Source: Euptelea pleiosperma (lineage: Eukaryota; Streptophyta; Magnoliopsida; Ranunculales; Eupteleaceae). Taken from it: a stretch of 64,000 nt of DNA. How positions within the stretch are numbered: position 1 is the first letter of the stretch; the number at the start of each line of letters is the position of its first letter. Shown here piece by piece: positions 1-11,700 of this stretch. Under the pieces are notes generated by a model, which was given only the letters and a program-made list of their open reading frames with translations, was not told the DNA's origin and did not search any database. Both the position numbers and the translations under genes were made by a program. Location of the stretch: the NCBI GenBank assembly GCA_035048495.1, contig CM068542.1, positions 36,981,109 to 37,045,108 on the forward strand, read 5' to 3'.

Positions 1-127
1 CACGAATAAAGCTTCAGATTTTGGATCCACTTTTTTTACAACTCATTTTCTTAATTTTTTATTGGAATTCTTTTGTATGGGTGTTAGTTCATGAATTTGA
101 TAAAATGAGACTTTTGGGGTAAGTGAG

Positions 128-129
<2 letters not shown>

Positions 130-158
<29 letters not shown>
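130..158. repeat. (CT)n microsatellite
   Basis: An uninterrupted CT dinucleotide run of about 29 bp lies in intergenic sequence. Bases 1-129 and 159-315 show no feature I can name. Confidence 0.9.
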
Positions 159-160
<2 letters not shown>

Positions 161-315
161 GTAAGCCACAGTTTTCTAACCACTGGGCCAATGCGGCCTA
201 AGTATAGCCCAAGCCTGGCCCGAAGTGTGCCAACAATGAAGTCATTGTTGGTGACTCTCCTACGTGATCAAGCCTGGCCCAAAGTCTGCCATACCTGGTC
301 ATTGATAGCCCTATC

Positions 316-612
316 TAGGGGTGTAAACAGGCTGGGCCACTGGCAGGCCGAGTTGCAAGTCAAAATCCCAAACCCAGGCTCAGATTTAGGTGTACCGGGT
401 CGGGTCGGGTCTGGGATGGGTGTCCGACAGTCGAATATATGACCATTGGGCACAAAAGATCAGGGGAGCGAGGATACCATTCAAACGTGCGGGCCAAGCT
501 GTGGGCTGGGCTGGAGCTGGGGCCAAAGCCGGGCTCCAAAATGTCAAGCACAAGCCTGGCCTTAGAGGAAGCAAGCCGGGCCGAAGGCTTAAGGGCCAGA
601 TTTACACCCCTA
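316..612. mobile_element. TAGGGGTGTAAA-ended MITE (hAT-like)
   Basis: The segment begins TAGGGGTGTAAA and ends TTTACACCCCTA, a perfect 12-bp terminal inverted repeat. The interior is rich in GGGCC and GGGTCGG motifs. I see no clear target duplication here. A second copy with the same ends at 52,090-52,420 does have an 8-bp one, which points to the hAT superfamily. It has no coding capacity. Confidence 0.65.
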
Positions 613-725
613 AGTCTGCCCTAGTCTTAGATCAGTTTGGGTGCAGTTCCTTTGGCCCGGAGCTGGAATTAGGCTAATCTTGCCCTAACCCAATCTGATT
701 AATCAGCGGGGAACTATCAAATGGG

Positions 726-1092
726 GAGTAAAACTTGCCTGACCAACGATGGTCAGGGAAGCCCTGATCACCCATAATTTGAGCCATGTGGTACACTCTT
801 AAAGGATGCTGACCGTATGGATGTCTGGCCAATCCCTAAGTGGACCTACATACCAAAAATCAGCCTGATTAGTGATTTTAAACCTTTTGATCTTTGCACC
901 CAAACAATGGTAAATAATGCTCAAATTCCTACGGTTAAAATCAACCCATGAAACTAACGCTTATAAATCACTGATCAGGTTCATGACTTTGGGTTTATAG
1001 GTCCACCTAGGGATTGGCCAAACATCTATACGGTCAGTGTCTAAGAAACTGCCACGTGGCTTATATTGTGGGTGGTCAGGTTAGTTTTACTC
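726..1092. mobile_element. Mutator-like foldback MITE, GAGTAAAACTTG family, copy 1
   Basis: The element starts GAGTAAAACTTGCCTGACC and ends with the near-complement GGTCAGGTTAGTTTTACTC. It is flanked by the exact 9-bp duplication TCAAATGGG (717-725 and 1093-1101). Almost the whole element is an inverted repeat, so a transcript could fold into a long hairpin. A GCCACGTGGC palindrome (G-box core) lies near the right end and a mutated version near the left. The 9-bp duplication is typical of Mutator-like elements. It encodes nothing. Confidence 0.85.
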
Positions 1093-1159
1093 TCAAATGG
1101 GAGATTTCTGACTCCAACTTGCAACATGAATGACTTCCAGAGTCCATTTTGTTTTTTCA

Positions 1160-1480
1160 CGGTGTCCCTATGAGACACGTGGACACTCTTAGATACCACT
1201 GGCCAAATGAATGTTTGGCCCATCCATAGGTGTCTGTACAGACCAAAAATAGTCTGATTGGTAATTTTTATCCGTTGGATCTGAGTATCCCAAATAATGA
1301 TTGAATCCCTCGGCTAATAATCAAAGAATGAAAAATACTCAAATCCAACGGTTATAAATCGCCAATCAGTCAGATTTTTTGTATGTAGGTCCAACTATGG
1401 GGGTCAAAACATCCATACGGCCAGTGATCTCTGAGAGTGTCCATGTGGTTCATAGCCTCATACGTCCGTGATCAAAGGAA
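1160..1480. mobile_element. Degenerate foldback MITE of the same family
   Basis: It shares the family's internal blocks in the same order: an ACACGTGGAC box, a 'TTTGGCC' stretch, 'CAAAAATAGTCTGATT', then the mirrored 'CAGTCAGATTTTTTG', 'CATCCATACGG' and 'GAGAGTGTCCATGTGG'. The terminal bases are eroded and no target duplication is visible, so the ends are approximate. Confidence 0.5.
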
Positions 1481-1625
1481 CAAACTGGACTTGAAGTACG
1501 GCTTCGCTGTCCTCCCGTCCGTACCCGGCACGTGAGGATCTCTCAAAAGTAAAAAAAAAATAAAAAAAGGAAAAATATGTAACAAGCAATACCTGATGCT
1601 TTTTGGCGTCATTACCGCAATTTTT

Positions 1626-1903
1626 GTTACTCACCGCTGCACTCTAAGCCCATTGGCTGCATGGATGTTTAGCCCAATCCTTGGTGGATATACAACTAAA
1701 AATCACCTTGATTAGTAATCTCAAACCATTATATTTTAATACTTTTTAAACCATGATTCTAATCGTTGGATTCAACTAGTTTTTTGGTACTAAATCCAAC
1801 GACTAAAAATCATCAAACAGGCTGACTTTTAGTATGAGTGTTTAACAAGGACTAGGCTAATCATCCATGCGGTCAGTGGGTCCAGATTGCAGCGATCAGT
1901 AAC
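1626..1903. mobile_element. Diverged foldback MITE
   Basis: The left end GTTACTCACCGCTGCA is mirrored by TGCAGCGATCAGTAAC at the right end. The interior carries the family's 'TGGATGTTTAGCC', 'AAAATCACCTTGATTAGT' and 'CATCCATGCGGTCAGTGG' blocks. It is more diverged from the 726-1092 copy than its neighbours and may be a subfamily. Confidence 0.5.
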
Positions 1904-2007
1904 AAATATCGCAATACCTGACGCCTCTACCTTATTACATAACGACCCTAATTTTACGCCCGAAATCATCTTACTCTCGAAATCCGAAGCTCAAACCCGA
2001 AAAGTTG

Positions 2008-2270
2008 GGATAAAACTTTGATGACCGGGCCCTGTCATCAAGGGAGATGACAGGGCACGAGATATCGGCACGTGTATTTTGTAGGGACGGACCACCTCGG
2101 CCTCACCGCACACGTACCCAGGTGGGTACTTGAGTGCTTTTTCCCAAGACATTAACCTGTGTACGTGTGCGGTGAGGCCGAGGTTGTCCGTCCGTACACA
2201 ATACCCGTGCCGACATCTCGTGCCATGTCATCTACCTTGATGACAGGGCCCTGTCATCGAAGTTTTACTC
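2008..2270. mobile_element. Foldback MITE with 9-bp target duplication
   Basis: The arms pair over about 110 bp each, from GATAAAACTTTGATGACC on the left to CATCGAAGTTTTACTC on the right. The exact 9-bp duplication GAAAAGTTG flanks it at 1999-2007 and 2271-2279. Both termini match the GAGTAAAACTT family, but the interior (a GGCCTCACCGCACACGTAC arm) is unrelated to the common copies. It lies about 470 bp upstream of the RRM gene's start codon, so it may contribute to that promoter region. Confidence 0.85.
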
Positions 2271-2500
2271 GAAAAGTTGTACTAGGCAACTTCTGGGGGT
2301 GTGAGCATCGAGTTTGTTACGTTTTGGGCAGACCAAAATCTTTTGTCGGATGAAAGTGAGCCTTCTGTGACAGAGTGAGGCCCTCAAACGGACGAGTGAA
2401 GCGCAGGAGGGAGCGGAGCGGCGAGCGAGTGTTTATTTTTTGGAGATCGGTGAGCGAGCGATTCGTGTGTACTTCTCAGTGGTAGTTAAAAACGCAAGAA

Positions 2501-2668
2501 ATGGTCAGTTACTTCGGTTTTTGTTGTTGTGTGTGCGTGAGAAAGAGGTGTGCTTGTGTGGTGCAGGGGTCGTCGAGTGAGAGAGGTAGAGAGATAGAGA
2601 GAGAGGGAGAGCGAGAGAGGAGAGGAGAGAGATTTAGAGTGTCTTCTGGTGGTCTGTCTCTTAGATAA
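2501..2668 (+). promoter_or_regulatory. Possible upstream ORF in the RRM gene 5' leader
   Basis: An ATG at 2501 opens a 55-codon frame ending at TAA 2666-2668, 71 bp before the main start codon at 2740. The frame runs through the GA-rich tract (about 2580-2635), which is typical of plant 5' leaders. Whether it lies in the mRNA depends on a transcription start I cannot see. The predicted peptide (Cys-rich start, Arg/Glu-rich middle) resembles nothing I know. Confidence 0.35.
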
Positions 2669-2739
2669 AAGTGAAAGTTAGGGTTCGTCTCTGCAACTCG
2701 ATTTCGTTCTTCTTCTCTCGGATCGTCCTTGCAAATCTC

Positions 2740-5700
2740 ATGGAAAATAAGCTCGTGGTATGTATCCTCTCCCTAAGTTCCTTCTTCTTACCACTCCATT
2801 CTTTACCTCTGAACCTAAATTTCATTTTCTTGGTTTATAGGTTCTGGGTATCCCGTGGAACGTCGATACCGATGGTTTGAGACAGTATATGAGCAAATTT
2901 GGGGAGCTGGAAGATGTTATTGTAATGAAGGTTTGCGTTTTTGCCTACCCATTACTCATAATTCTACAATTTCAATGTCTCTGTGTTGATTGGCAAGTTT
3001 TTCTTCTACTACATGATGGCATTTTGTGTTACATTTATTTGTATTAACGCAATGGGTACGCGATATTTCTCGTTGAATTCCACAAGCGAGAATTGTTCTT
3101 GGATTCTAAACTAGTACACCTTTTGGGTTTGGGTCTGTACTGTTTATGTCTTTTGACTTGCATTCAAGAATCCCATATCCCGGTAGTCACAAGAGCATAT
3201 GCTCTAAGATTTTGGGGGTCAAGCAAGTCTGGCTCGTGAGTGACCCATGCCCAAGTAACATAGTGCTCAATGAGTGGTGAAAATTCCACATAAATATCTC
3301 TAGATTTTTCTTTAAGTATACTGGGTGGTAAGTACATAATTGGTCGCCTCATCTTATTCTGAATCTGAAGTATGTTATGTTGGGGGATCGGTTAATAAAT
3401 AGTCCTTAGATCCTTGTTGTTCTCTTAGTTTCCACTCCATACAACAGTGCTGTAGGATTCTGTATCTGAATGACCATGTATGACATTGCTCGTAGGCTCA
3501 TGCCTTGAATTCCATATGTTGAACAGCATTAAAGGATTCATAATCTGACCATCAACATGTATGAACTGGTAATACTGTGAATCCCACGTGTTGACTCTCT
3601 ACGTGTGAACAATACTTTTCTAAATTATATGGAAGCTCTTAAAGTACCGTGGCATCTTATAAAATTCACACATATATAGTAAATAGGTGTGGTGCTTTTT
3701 ACCTCCCCTCAATATCACCTTATTTTGAGCAAACTTCCCTTTTCTAATGTGGTTTGGTTTGCTAACTGAAGTTTATAACTTGTTGCATCGTCATATTGAC
3801 AAATTACAATTTTTATACAGTAGTTACTAGTAGCCAAGGTAGTTAAAGGCGCTAGGACCTCTAGCGCCCGAGGCGCAAGGCGAGGCACGCGCCTGACTAA
3901 AGCGAGGCGCAACATTAAAATTTAGGGAATTTTTGACATAACCCCCCATGTTATCTTTAAAATTTGACATACCCCCCCCCCCCCCCCCCCCACAATTTCA
4001 AAAAGCTGACATACCCCCCTATGACTCGGTCCACTGTCATTTGACCAGTGTTGACCCTAGTTGACTACCTAAATTTTTATTAAAAGATGAAAGTGCCCTT
4101 GTCTTCAACTTTAGAACAAGGGTTTGGGTTTAGGCCAAAACCTAAACCCCAAATCAAACATGAAAGAGGGAGATTAAAAATAAAAATTAAAACCCATGTC
4201 GGTAAACTTGAGATTTTTTGATGAATTAAACAAATATCGAGAAGAAAAACAACCAAAAATAGATAAAACTCATGAAGGAATATTTTAAAATTGAGAGAAC
4301 GCATCTTTCTCACATCTCAAAAGCTTAAAATATAAATTGTTGTCTTATTTTTCATTTATGTTAATGAAAGTTTTAAAACTAAAATTTTATGCTTTTTTTT
4401 TTCTTTTTCTTTTTTTACCTTGGGTTTTAAATTATTGCCGGAGTGGTGGCCGGCTGGCCATGAGACTCCGGTTGTTTGGTCGCCGGCGATGGGTGGTCAA
4501 CCCATTGGAATCTCTTGGCTAGCCGTCCACCACAGCCGTTTGATTTGGGGTTTGGGTTTTTGCCCAAACCCTTGTTCCAAGGTTGAAGACAAGGGCATTT
4601 TTGCCATTTAATAAAAAAAATTTGTAGTCAACTCGGGTCAACACTAGTCAAATGACAGTGGACCGAGTCATAGGGGGATATGTCAAATTTTAAAGATAAC
4701 ATGGGGGGGTATGTCAAAAATTCCCTAAAATTTATAATAAATATATAAAAAATTAAGAAAAATAATATCATAGAATAACAAAATAGGTAATCATTGGGTC
4801 ATAAAACATAAAAGATAGCAAATGTCGAAAATCTCAACTAACCTAAAAGTAGTTCTAGTTAACATTGTCGTTAGCTAAATACAAACCAAGTAATCAAAAA
4901 GCCATAAGACATAAAAGATAGCAAATGTTCAAATAGCCCACAATTAGTTCTAGCTAACATCACCATCATTTAAAATATTGAAGCCCTTGCTCTTACTCTT
5001 GACCTTGATTGTGATCTAATATTTGATGTTGATTCACCAACTCCAACAACTCTCGCAACAACACTCCATGTCAAGCTATCATCCTCAAAGACTAATTCAT
5101 TTTCTGCTTCTCCAGTTTTTGTTTCCATCTCCCCAAGTAGTCATTCATTGCTTTCATCAATGTCTTTCAATGAGATAGGTTCAATTGTATCTCTCATATC
5201 ATACCGATGCTTAAATAATAGGCCAAAGTACAAAATTTTTACAAATAAACAAGTATTTTAGTGAGGCGCGTGCCTGATGTGCCTGGAGCCTGGTTTGAGG
5301 TGCGCGCCTTACTAAACGCGCCTCGCCTTGACCCTTTTGAGGTACTTTAGGTGTGCCTTGCGCCTGAGGCGCACACCTTGACTACAGAGCTAGTAGCAAC
5401 TAGCAAACGATGGTGTTATACAAAAGATGCAAAGAATATGAAACCATGGAAACTATAGTGTAAGATTTTTGAGTTTATTAAGTTTCCTGGAGATCTGTTA
5501 ACCAACAAGCTTAAGGAAACAACCTCTTGCAGTAAACCAAGCACTTAGGTTTTAGCTCCTAAATTATTGTTAAGCTTTAACCTAAGCTTCTTGATATAGA
5601 TTGCCACCAAGTAAATTCCAATGATGTTACCATCTAGATCAGTTAATAGTATTACATCGCCAATATTCTTCATAAGGTTAGAGAGTTATAAAAAAATGGC

Positions 5701-8700
5701 AATTTATAGAAAGCATCTTTAATTCCACTGGAAGTACTAGCAATTATATATTCTCATTGAATGGTTTCTCTATTAGCTGTTAATCTCTTGTATGTTACAC
5801 TTAATTGAATTTGGGGTTAACTATATCCTTGCTAATTTATTCACTTGGGAATTTCTGTTATTTATTGATTTTTCTATGCAATATTGAGCTCTAAAGAATG
5901 AAGTCATTTCAAACCTAAATGTATTCTAATTTGTCTAACTATAGTCATGTGGTGAATAGTTTTATCCTTGAGGAACCTGGTCCAACTGATACCCGGATAC
6001 CTATACTAGTGCCTCATATCATTGTCGTGTCGACACGGATACGGATACGGACACCAGACACTCAACCAGCACGTATCCCCACGTATCCTTCATAAAAAGT
6101 TGAAAAAATTAGAAAAAATAAAAATTTTGAACTACAAAATAGGATACTCGTATTCGTATCCGTATCCGTATCCGTGTCCTTAATTTTGGAAAATATCGAG
6201 TCGTATCCCTGCTTCCCGTATCTGTGTCCGTATCTGTATCTGGGCATCATAGGGTCTAAGTCTATATTTGCCTATTTTCTATGAATTTTTATAATTAAAC
6301 AGCTGGTTAGTTTCTTCTTTCCCGAGTTATTTTTTCTTACTTTGACTACTTTTGAAATGTATTAGTTATGCTTTAGTCACAATTCTATATTTACATTGGC
6401 TACTGTTGAAATGTATTATGTTTTGTATATTCTTGGAGTTGACTCTTACATCTGTAATTTGATCCTAGTCGGACCGGTTGGTATATCTACTGTTTTTCTT
6501 GTTTTAGTGATCTCTTAGCTAAAACAATTTCTTTTTCTATTTGATGTGCTTAGGAGCGGTCCACTGGTAGGTCTCGCGGTTTTGGCTATGTAACATTTGC
6601 ATCAGTTGAGGATGCCAAGGTACAAGTTTTTTTAATGTTCTGTTATTCAATCTATACTCTTCTATGTAGAATTTGATTCAACCATGACTAAACTAAAATT
6701 TATTGGTTTGAGGAGGTCAAAAGAATTTTTAAACTTTGATCCGTGGTTCAAAGTGTCATTCTGTCTTGGAATTTCTCGGCTAGATGTTTTGGTAATGGGG
6801 GTGACTGGAAAAATAAATTTGGTTTTGCTCAGCCTTTGCCTTGGTTTGTCTCAGTTTGTCTCGCCATATTCTCGGTTTATGTCATACCATCTTAAACGGC
6901 TGCTGAAGGCCGCAAATGCACTTTTCTTCCATAGATGATGGTGTGATTGTGTATGGACATGTCTAGGATTGCCAAACAGCAATTGGCATTTGAAAGTCAT
7001 TGCTTGGTATGTTCCTATCAAGCCTTTGGAGCTGAATTAACTTCATTTTCTTCCTATCCAGCTCAGTGTGTACAAGTAAGGTGGATTGTTCAGTTGACAT
7101 GTATTTCTATTGGATCAAGGATGTGCATGTTTGGATAGTACCAATTGACAGTAATCAGTTCTTGTTGAAAGCATGTTAGATCAATTCTAAATGATCTCCA
7201 ACCTGATTTTCAACTGAGTAGAGACTTAATGTTTAGATTAAAGATGCTCCACCTCCCTCTCTGTTGTTAAATCATCATCACCATCCTAGCCTTGCCCCAA
7301 CTAGTTGTGGTCAGCTACTTGAATCCTGGTCAACCATTCCATTTTATCTTGGGCCTATCCTCCATTAGTTCATCTTTCTCTCATTAATTAAGCTTCAAAA
7401 ATATAAAGAATTTCTTGAAGATGTCGGGCATCAGTTCCATACTGAGGTTTTTTCAGGGGGTAGGCTCATAAAACTCATCGTCTTGCAAGAAAGAGGAAGT
7501 AGAATAAGCATGAAACCAACAAGGTGGCAATTAAGAAGGCAAAACAATGGTGCTAGGAGGAGTGGGAACTCTCAACTCCGCAAGTCAACTTGCCCCATAC
7601 TAAATCATAAGCTTAATTTTTTTTTTTTTATCGGTATAACTCATAAGCTTAATTACTTTCAATTAGAAATGATACCTTAGTCTCAGAATGTTTGTATAAA
7701 AAACTCTGTTCAATTTACTTATCTAAGAAAAAAAAAAATTATGTTCGATTTCATGTGCCTAATCTTAACTACTTAGGAGTCCCTTGTTAAAGGCTTTCGT
7801 AACTTAAAATATAAAAAAGTGATGATAAAGTAAAAAAAAAAGAAAGAGAAAAAAGAACTCGTGGTTGTCTGTAGAATTATGTTAAAATGATCTTTTGTCT
7901 TTTGTATAAACACAACAAGAAACATATTATAAATTGGTTGAATTAGTAAAAAAATCCATTGATTTTCTTTGCTGTAGTGTTAAGGTCTAAGAAAAACCAA
8001 AATCACAAAAAATGGGAGTCATTGTTTTCACCTGGAAGCCTGATATTTTTATTCAAGTTGTAGGATTTGAGCGAAGTGCAAGATTGAAGTTGTGAATCTT
8101 ACTTGAATCATAAATTTTAAAAACTATGATTTTTATTTAAAGGGATTGAGACCCAGAACTCAAATCATTGGGATTAAGATTTGATTTGAATCATAGGATT
8201 CAAATTGTAAATCATAGGATTTTAAAACACTAGACCGATGAACTATAATCGACAAGTATTTTGAAGATACGAGAATTAACATGGTAGTCCAGCTTCTTGC
8301 CTTCCCAACATAATTATGACAGATTGCAGGATTATGAAGCTCTTGTTTCTGATATGATTGAGGCAGAAGTTCTGTTATGCTGTTTGTGATCTCTGTAGCT
8401 CGACTATTGTCTCTCTGGTTTTTTAGTGTTTGGCATTCTGTTTCCAGACATGGGCTTCAGCCGTCGATACTTGGCCAGGTCAACTGATAAAATAGCCTTG
8501 GTTTCTCCCTTCTATCACACATACTTTTGGTTGGCTATTTCCATTATCCAAATAAACTTTTGAGCACAGTGATAACGCCTGAAGGATTACATCAGTAAAC
8601 AACATTAGTGTTTGCAAAGCAGTTTTTAGCATCTTATTTTGGAAATTTCAAGCATGCAAGAATGCAATTACTATCAAAACAATATTCTGGTTAGACATCT

Positions 8701-11700
8701 GAATCCATGCTTACCTTAACATTTTATACCAATTTTTTTTTGTTACAAATTTGAAAATCATTATTATGGCTAACAGTACTGATGGATATGCTATTTTTTA
8801 TTGAAAATTATAAACTTTATTGAAAACCCAAAGAGATTACAAAGGCAGCCAAGGAGGTCGAGATGACCAACTAAAGGCAAGAGCAAACAAAGGCAAAGAC
8901 AAAAAGAAAACCCTAAACGTGTTCACTACATCAAATAAGGTCGCAACGGAATACAAAATCCTCAAAAAACACGCCGCGACATTCAATAAAAACTTTAGAC
9001 CATAAAAACATCAAACCCTTGATATTGAGAATGATATTCGCCACCTCCTCCTCCTTCCCTTCAAAGATCCTTAGATTTCTCTCCTTCCAAAGACCCCAAC
9101 TTATCACAAAAGGTAGCATGCAGCACCATAACACTCACCCTCTAGATGAAAGGGCCCTCGAATCCATAGCATACTGATGGGTATGCTATGGATTAGTATC
9201 TGCAGATACTTAAAAGATATATTATTGTTTAGTTATTGTTTTTCATCATCAACACCATCATCATTAACTCTATCGGACCTATTTGGGGTTAGCAACAAAA
9301 TTCCTGTTCCGACACTCAATTCTTCTGAAGCAATGAATCTGGACTCGTGAAACGGTTTGGCAAACATTTTCTTCCAGCTGCCAACCTGAAGCAACACTCC
9401 TTCCAGGCCTGGGAACAGCGATGCAAGGCTATAGCTTGACATTGACAGAATTTTTAGTTTTTCTTTTTTCGTCTATTTATTTGAGTTCTCAGACAAGGGT
9501 TTTTTCAAATTCGAATTCATAATATCAGTTTATTGTTCCTACTTTAATGTCATGATAGTTTCGTGTGCTTGATATTTTGGTTACAGAATACACTTGCAAG
9601 TGAGCACTTCCTTGGGAACAGAATGCTGGAAGTAAAAGTAGCAACACCGAAGGTTGTCTAATTAAACTATCCAACCTGCATTTTGTGTTTTTGCTTCAGT
9701 AACATTTCATCTTGAGGTTGTTCCAAAATATTGTTACTCTAATGTTAGTGTAATGTTGATTCACTGAATAGTATTTCTTGGCAGGAAGAGATGAGAGCGC
9801 CTGCAAAGAAAATAACCCGGATATTTGTGGCAAGAATCCCGCAATCTGTCTCAGAGGCAGTATTCCGAAGGTAAACATGTTTAACATCTAGTTACTAATG
9901 GAACCCCATTGTTCAAAGTACACAGTATCGTTCATGGGCGATACTGAAACGTATCAGAAGTATCATTCGGTTTCGGATGAAACTTTGTGAAATCAAAACG
10001 AAATGTTAGTGCAAATTTACACATAAGATGAAGTATTGTTCGATTTCGGATGAAACGTTTCGGTTTTGGCCGAAACTATGAACCATGATTATATCTCCGG
10101 CCATGATGAGGAACTGATAGTGTGGTATGTGACTTGTTTGCAGTTATTTTGAGACATACGGCGAGATAACAGATTTATACATGCCAAAGGTGAGTTTCTA
10201 TGTACCTTCCTCATGTTCTATGTGGCTCCTAGAATGTGGTTCATTTACTGAATGAGGTATTTACATTTTTGAATGTATAATTATGTCATATCTTTCAAGA
10301 ACCTTGGATAAGAATAATACACCGGACAGAACTATCTTTCAGCTAAACTTCTGAAGTTAAAAGGCTGTTTAGTTTATTTTTTCCTCCGAAAAAAAAAAGG
10401 TATGGAGATAAGTTCTTGCCGCTTTAGGTCTTAAAGAATCTGATTCTGATTCATTGCAAGTACCCCAACAATTTGATTGGCATTAAAAATGAATTTCATT
10501 TCCTTTTTCCAATGGAGTCAGATCATTTAAGCTTCCATGTCACTGTCTAGTTGAACTGGAGATGGGCATGTGCTAACAATGAAACTGGGTGTTTGGACGA
10601 TATGTGAGTAGCCGTTGGTAGAATGATAGTAAAATATATTTAATATTTGGTTATTAATATATATGAATAGCGATAAGAAAGTAATCAAAGACACTGTTGT
10701 TTGATTTTGAACAATAAAAAACTGAAAAAGTATTCTTCTTTTTGATAAATTCTCACACAAAAGAAATAGTTGAAACAGAAAAGTCTCTTAATTAATTGAA
10801 TTACTTTTCATATATATATATATATATTTAATTGGTGGTCTATTATTTTATGTGGTGCAAAGCTCTATTTCTTATACTAATAAATATAGGGTGACTTAAA
10901 TTGTTATGATGTTAAATGATATCTACAAAAAAATGAAGGTAAATTATGCTGTATCATATTATTAGTCGGTGGGTAAACTGTTATTTTATTATGTCTTTTG
11001 AATCTTTTATAAATCAAAGGTACTTCACTCAACTGGTGGTGGAAATATATGCCTATTATTGTGTATAATGACAAAAAGAATGTTTCGTATTCCTTTTGGA
11101 GGGGTGTTTTTGTAACATCACCTGAAATTTGGATGTAATTAGTATACTACCATATACTTTCAAACTTTAGTAATACCCCCACCTAGTTTAACCGTCATTT
11201 GACACATTAAAACATGACATGCATCATGCGCCTGTTAATGCACCTATGTAAGGACCAAAATATTGCAAATACAATGCTGACGGCGTGTGATTCAAGTCCG
11301 TTTTAACTTAAAGAGTCAACAACTATTAAACCAGCTCAAGGGGGTTATTCCTCAAGTTTGAAAGTATTAAAGGGGGTATTTTTATGTACTTCAGATTTTC
11401 AGGGGGTTGTTGAAAAATACCCTCTTTTTTTCATATGACAGTCAACTTTTGCTGCATGTGTGGGTTGTTTTGAAATGATTGATAAACTGACTTAATAGTC
11501 AAGTAGGGATTTCTAGAAACAAAAAGAGTGACTAACTGAGCCTTTTCTGGGTATGATCAAACCACTATTTGTCTTTCAAAATCATTTGTTTCCAACATAA
11601 TTCATAGGTGTAGGTTTTGTTTTGGTGGTTTTGGTCCAAAACCAACCAAAACATATGTAGTTTCGTCCTATAGCGAAATCGAAACGAAACAGGCAAAAAA

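Noticed and set aside
390..677. 95-codon plus-strand ORF near the left edge
   Set aside because: It lies in a GC-rich MITE and its composition comes from GGGCC repeats.
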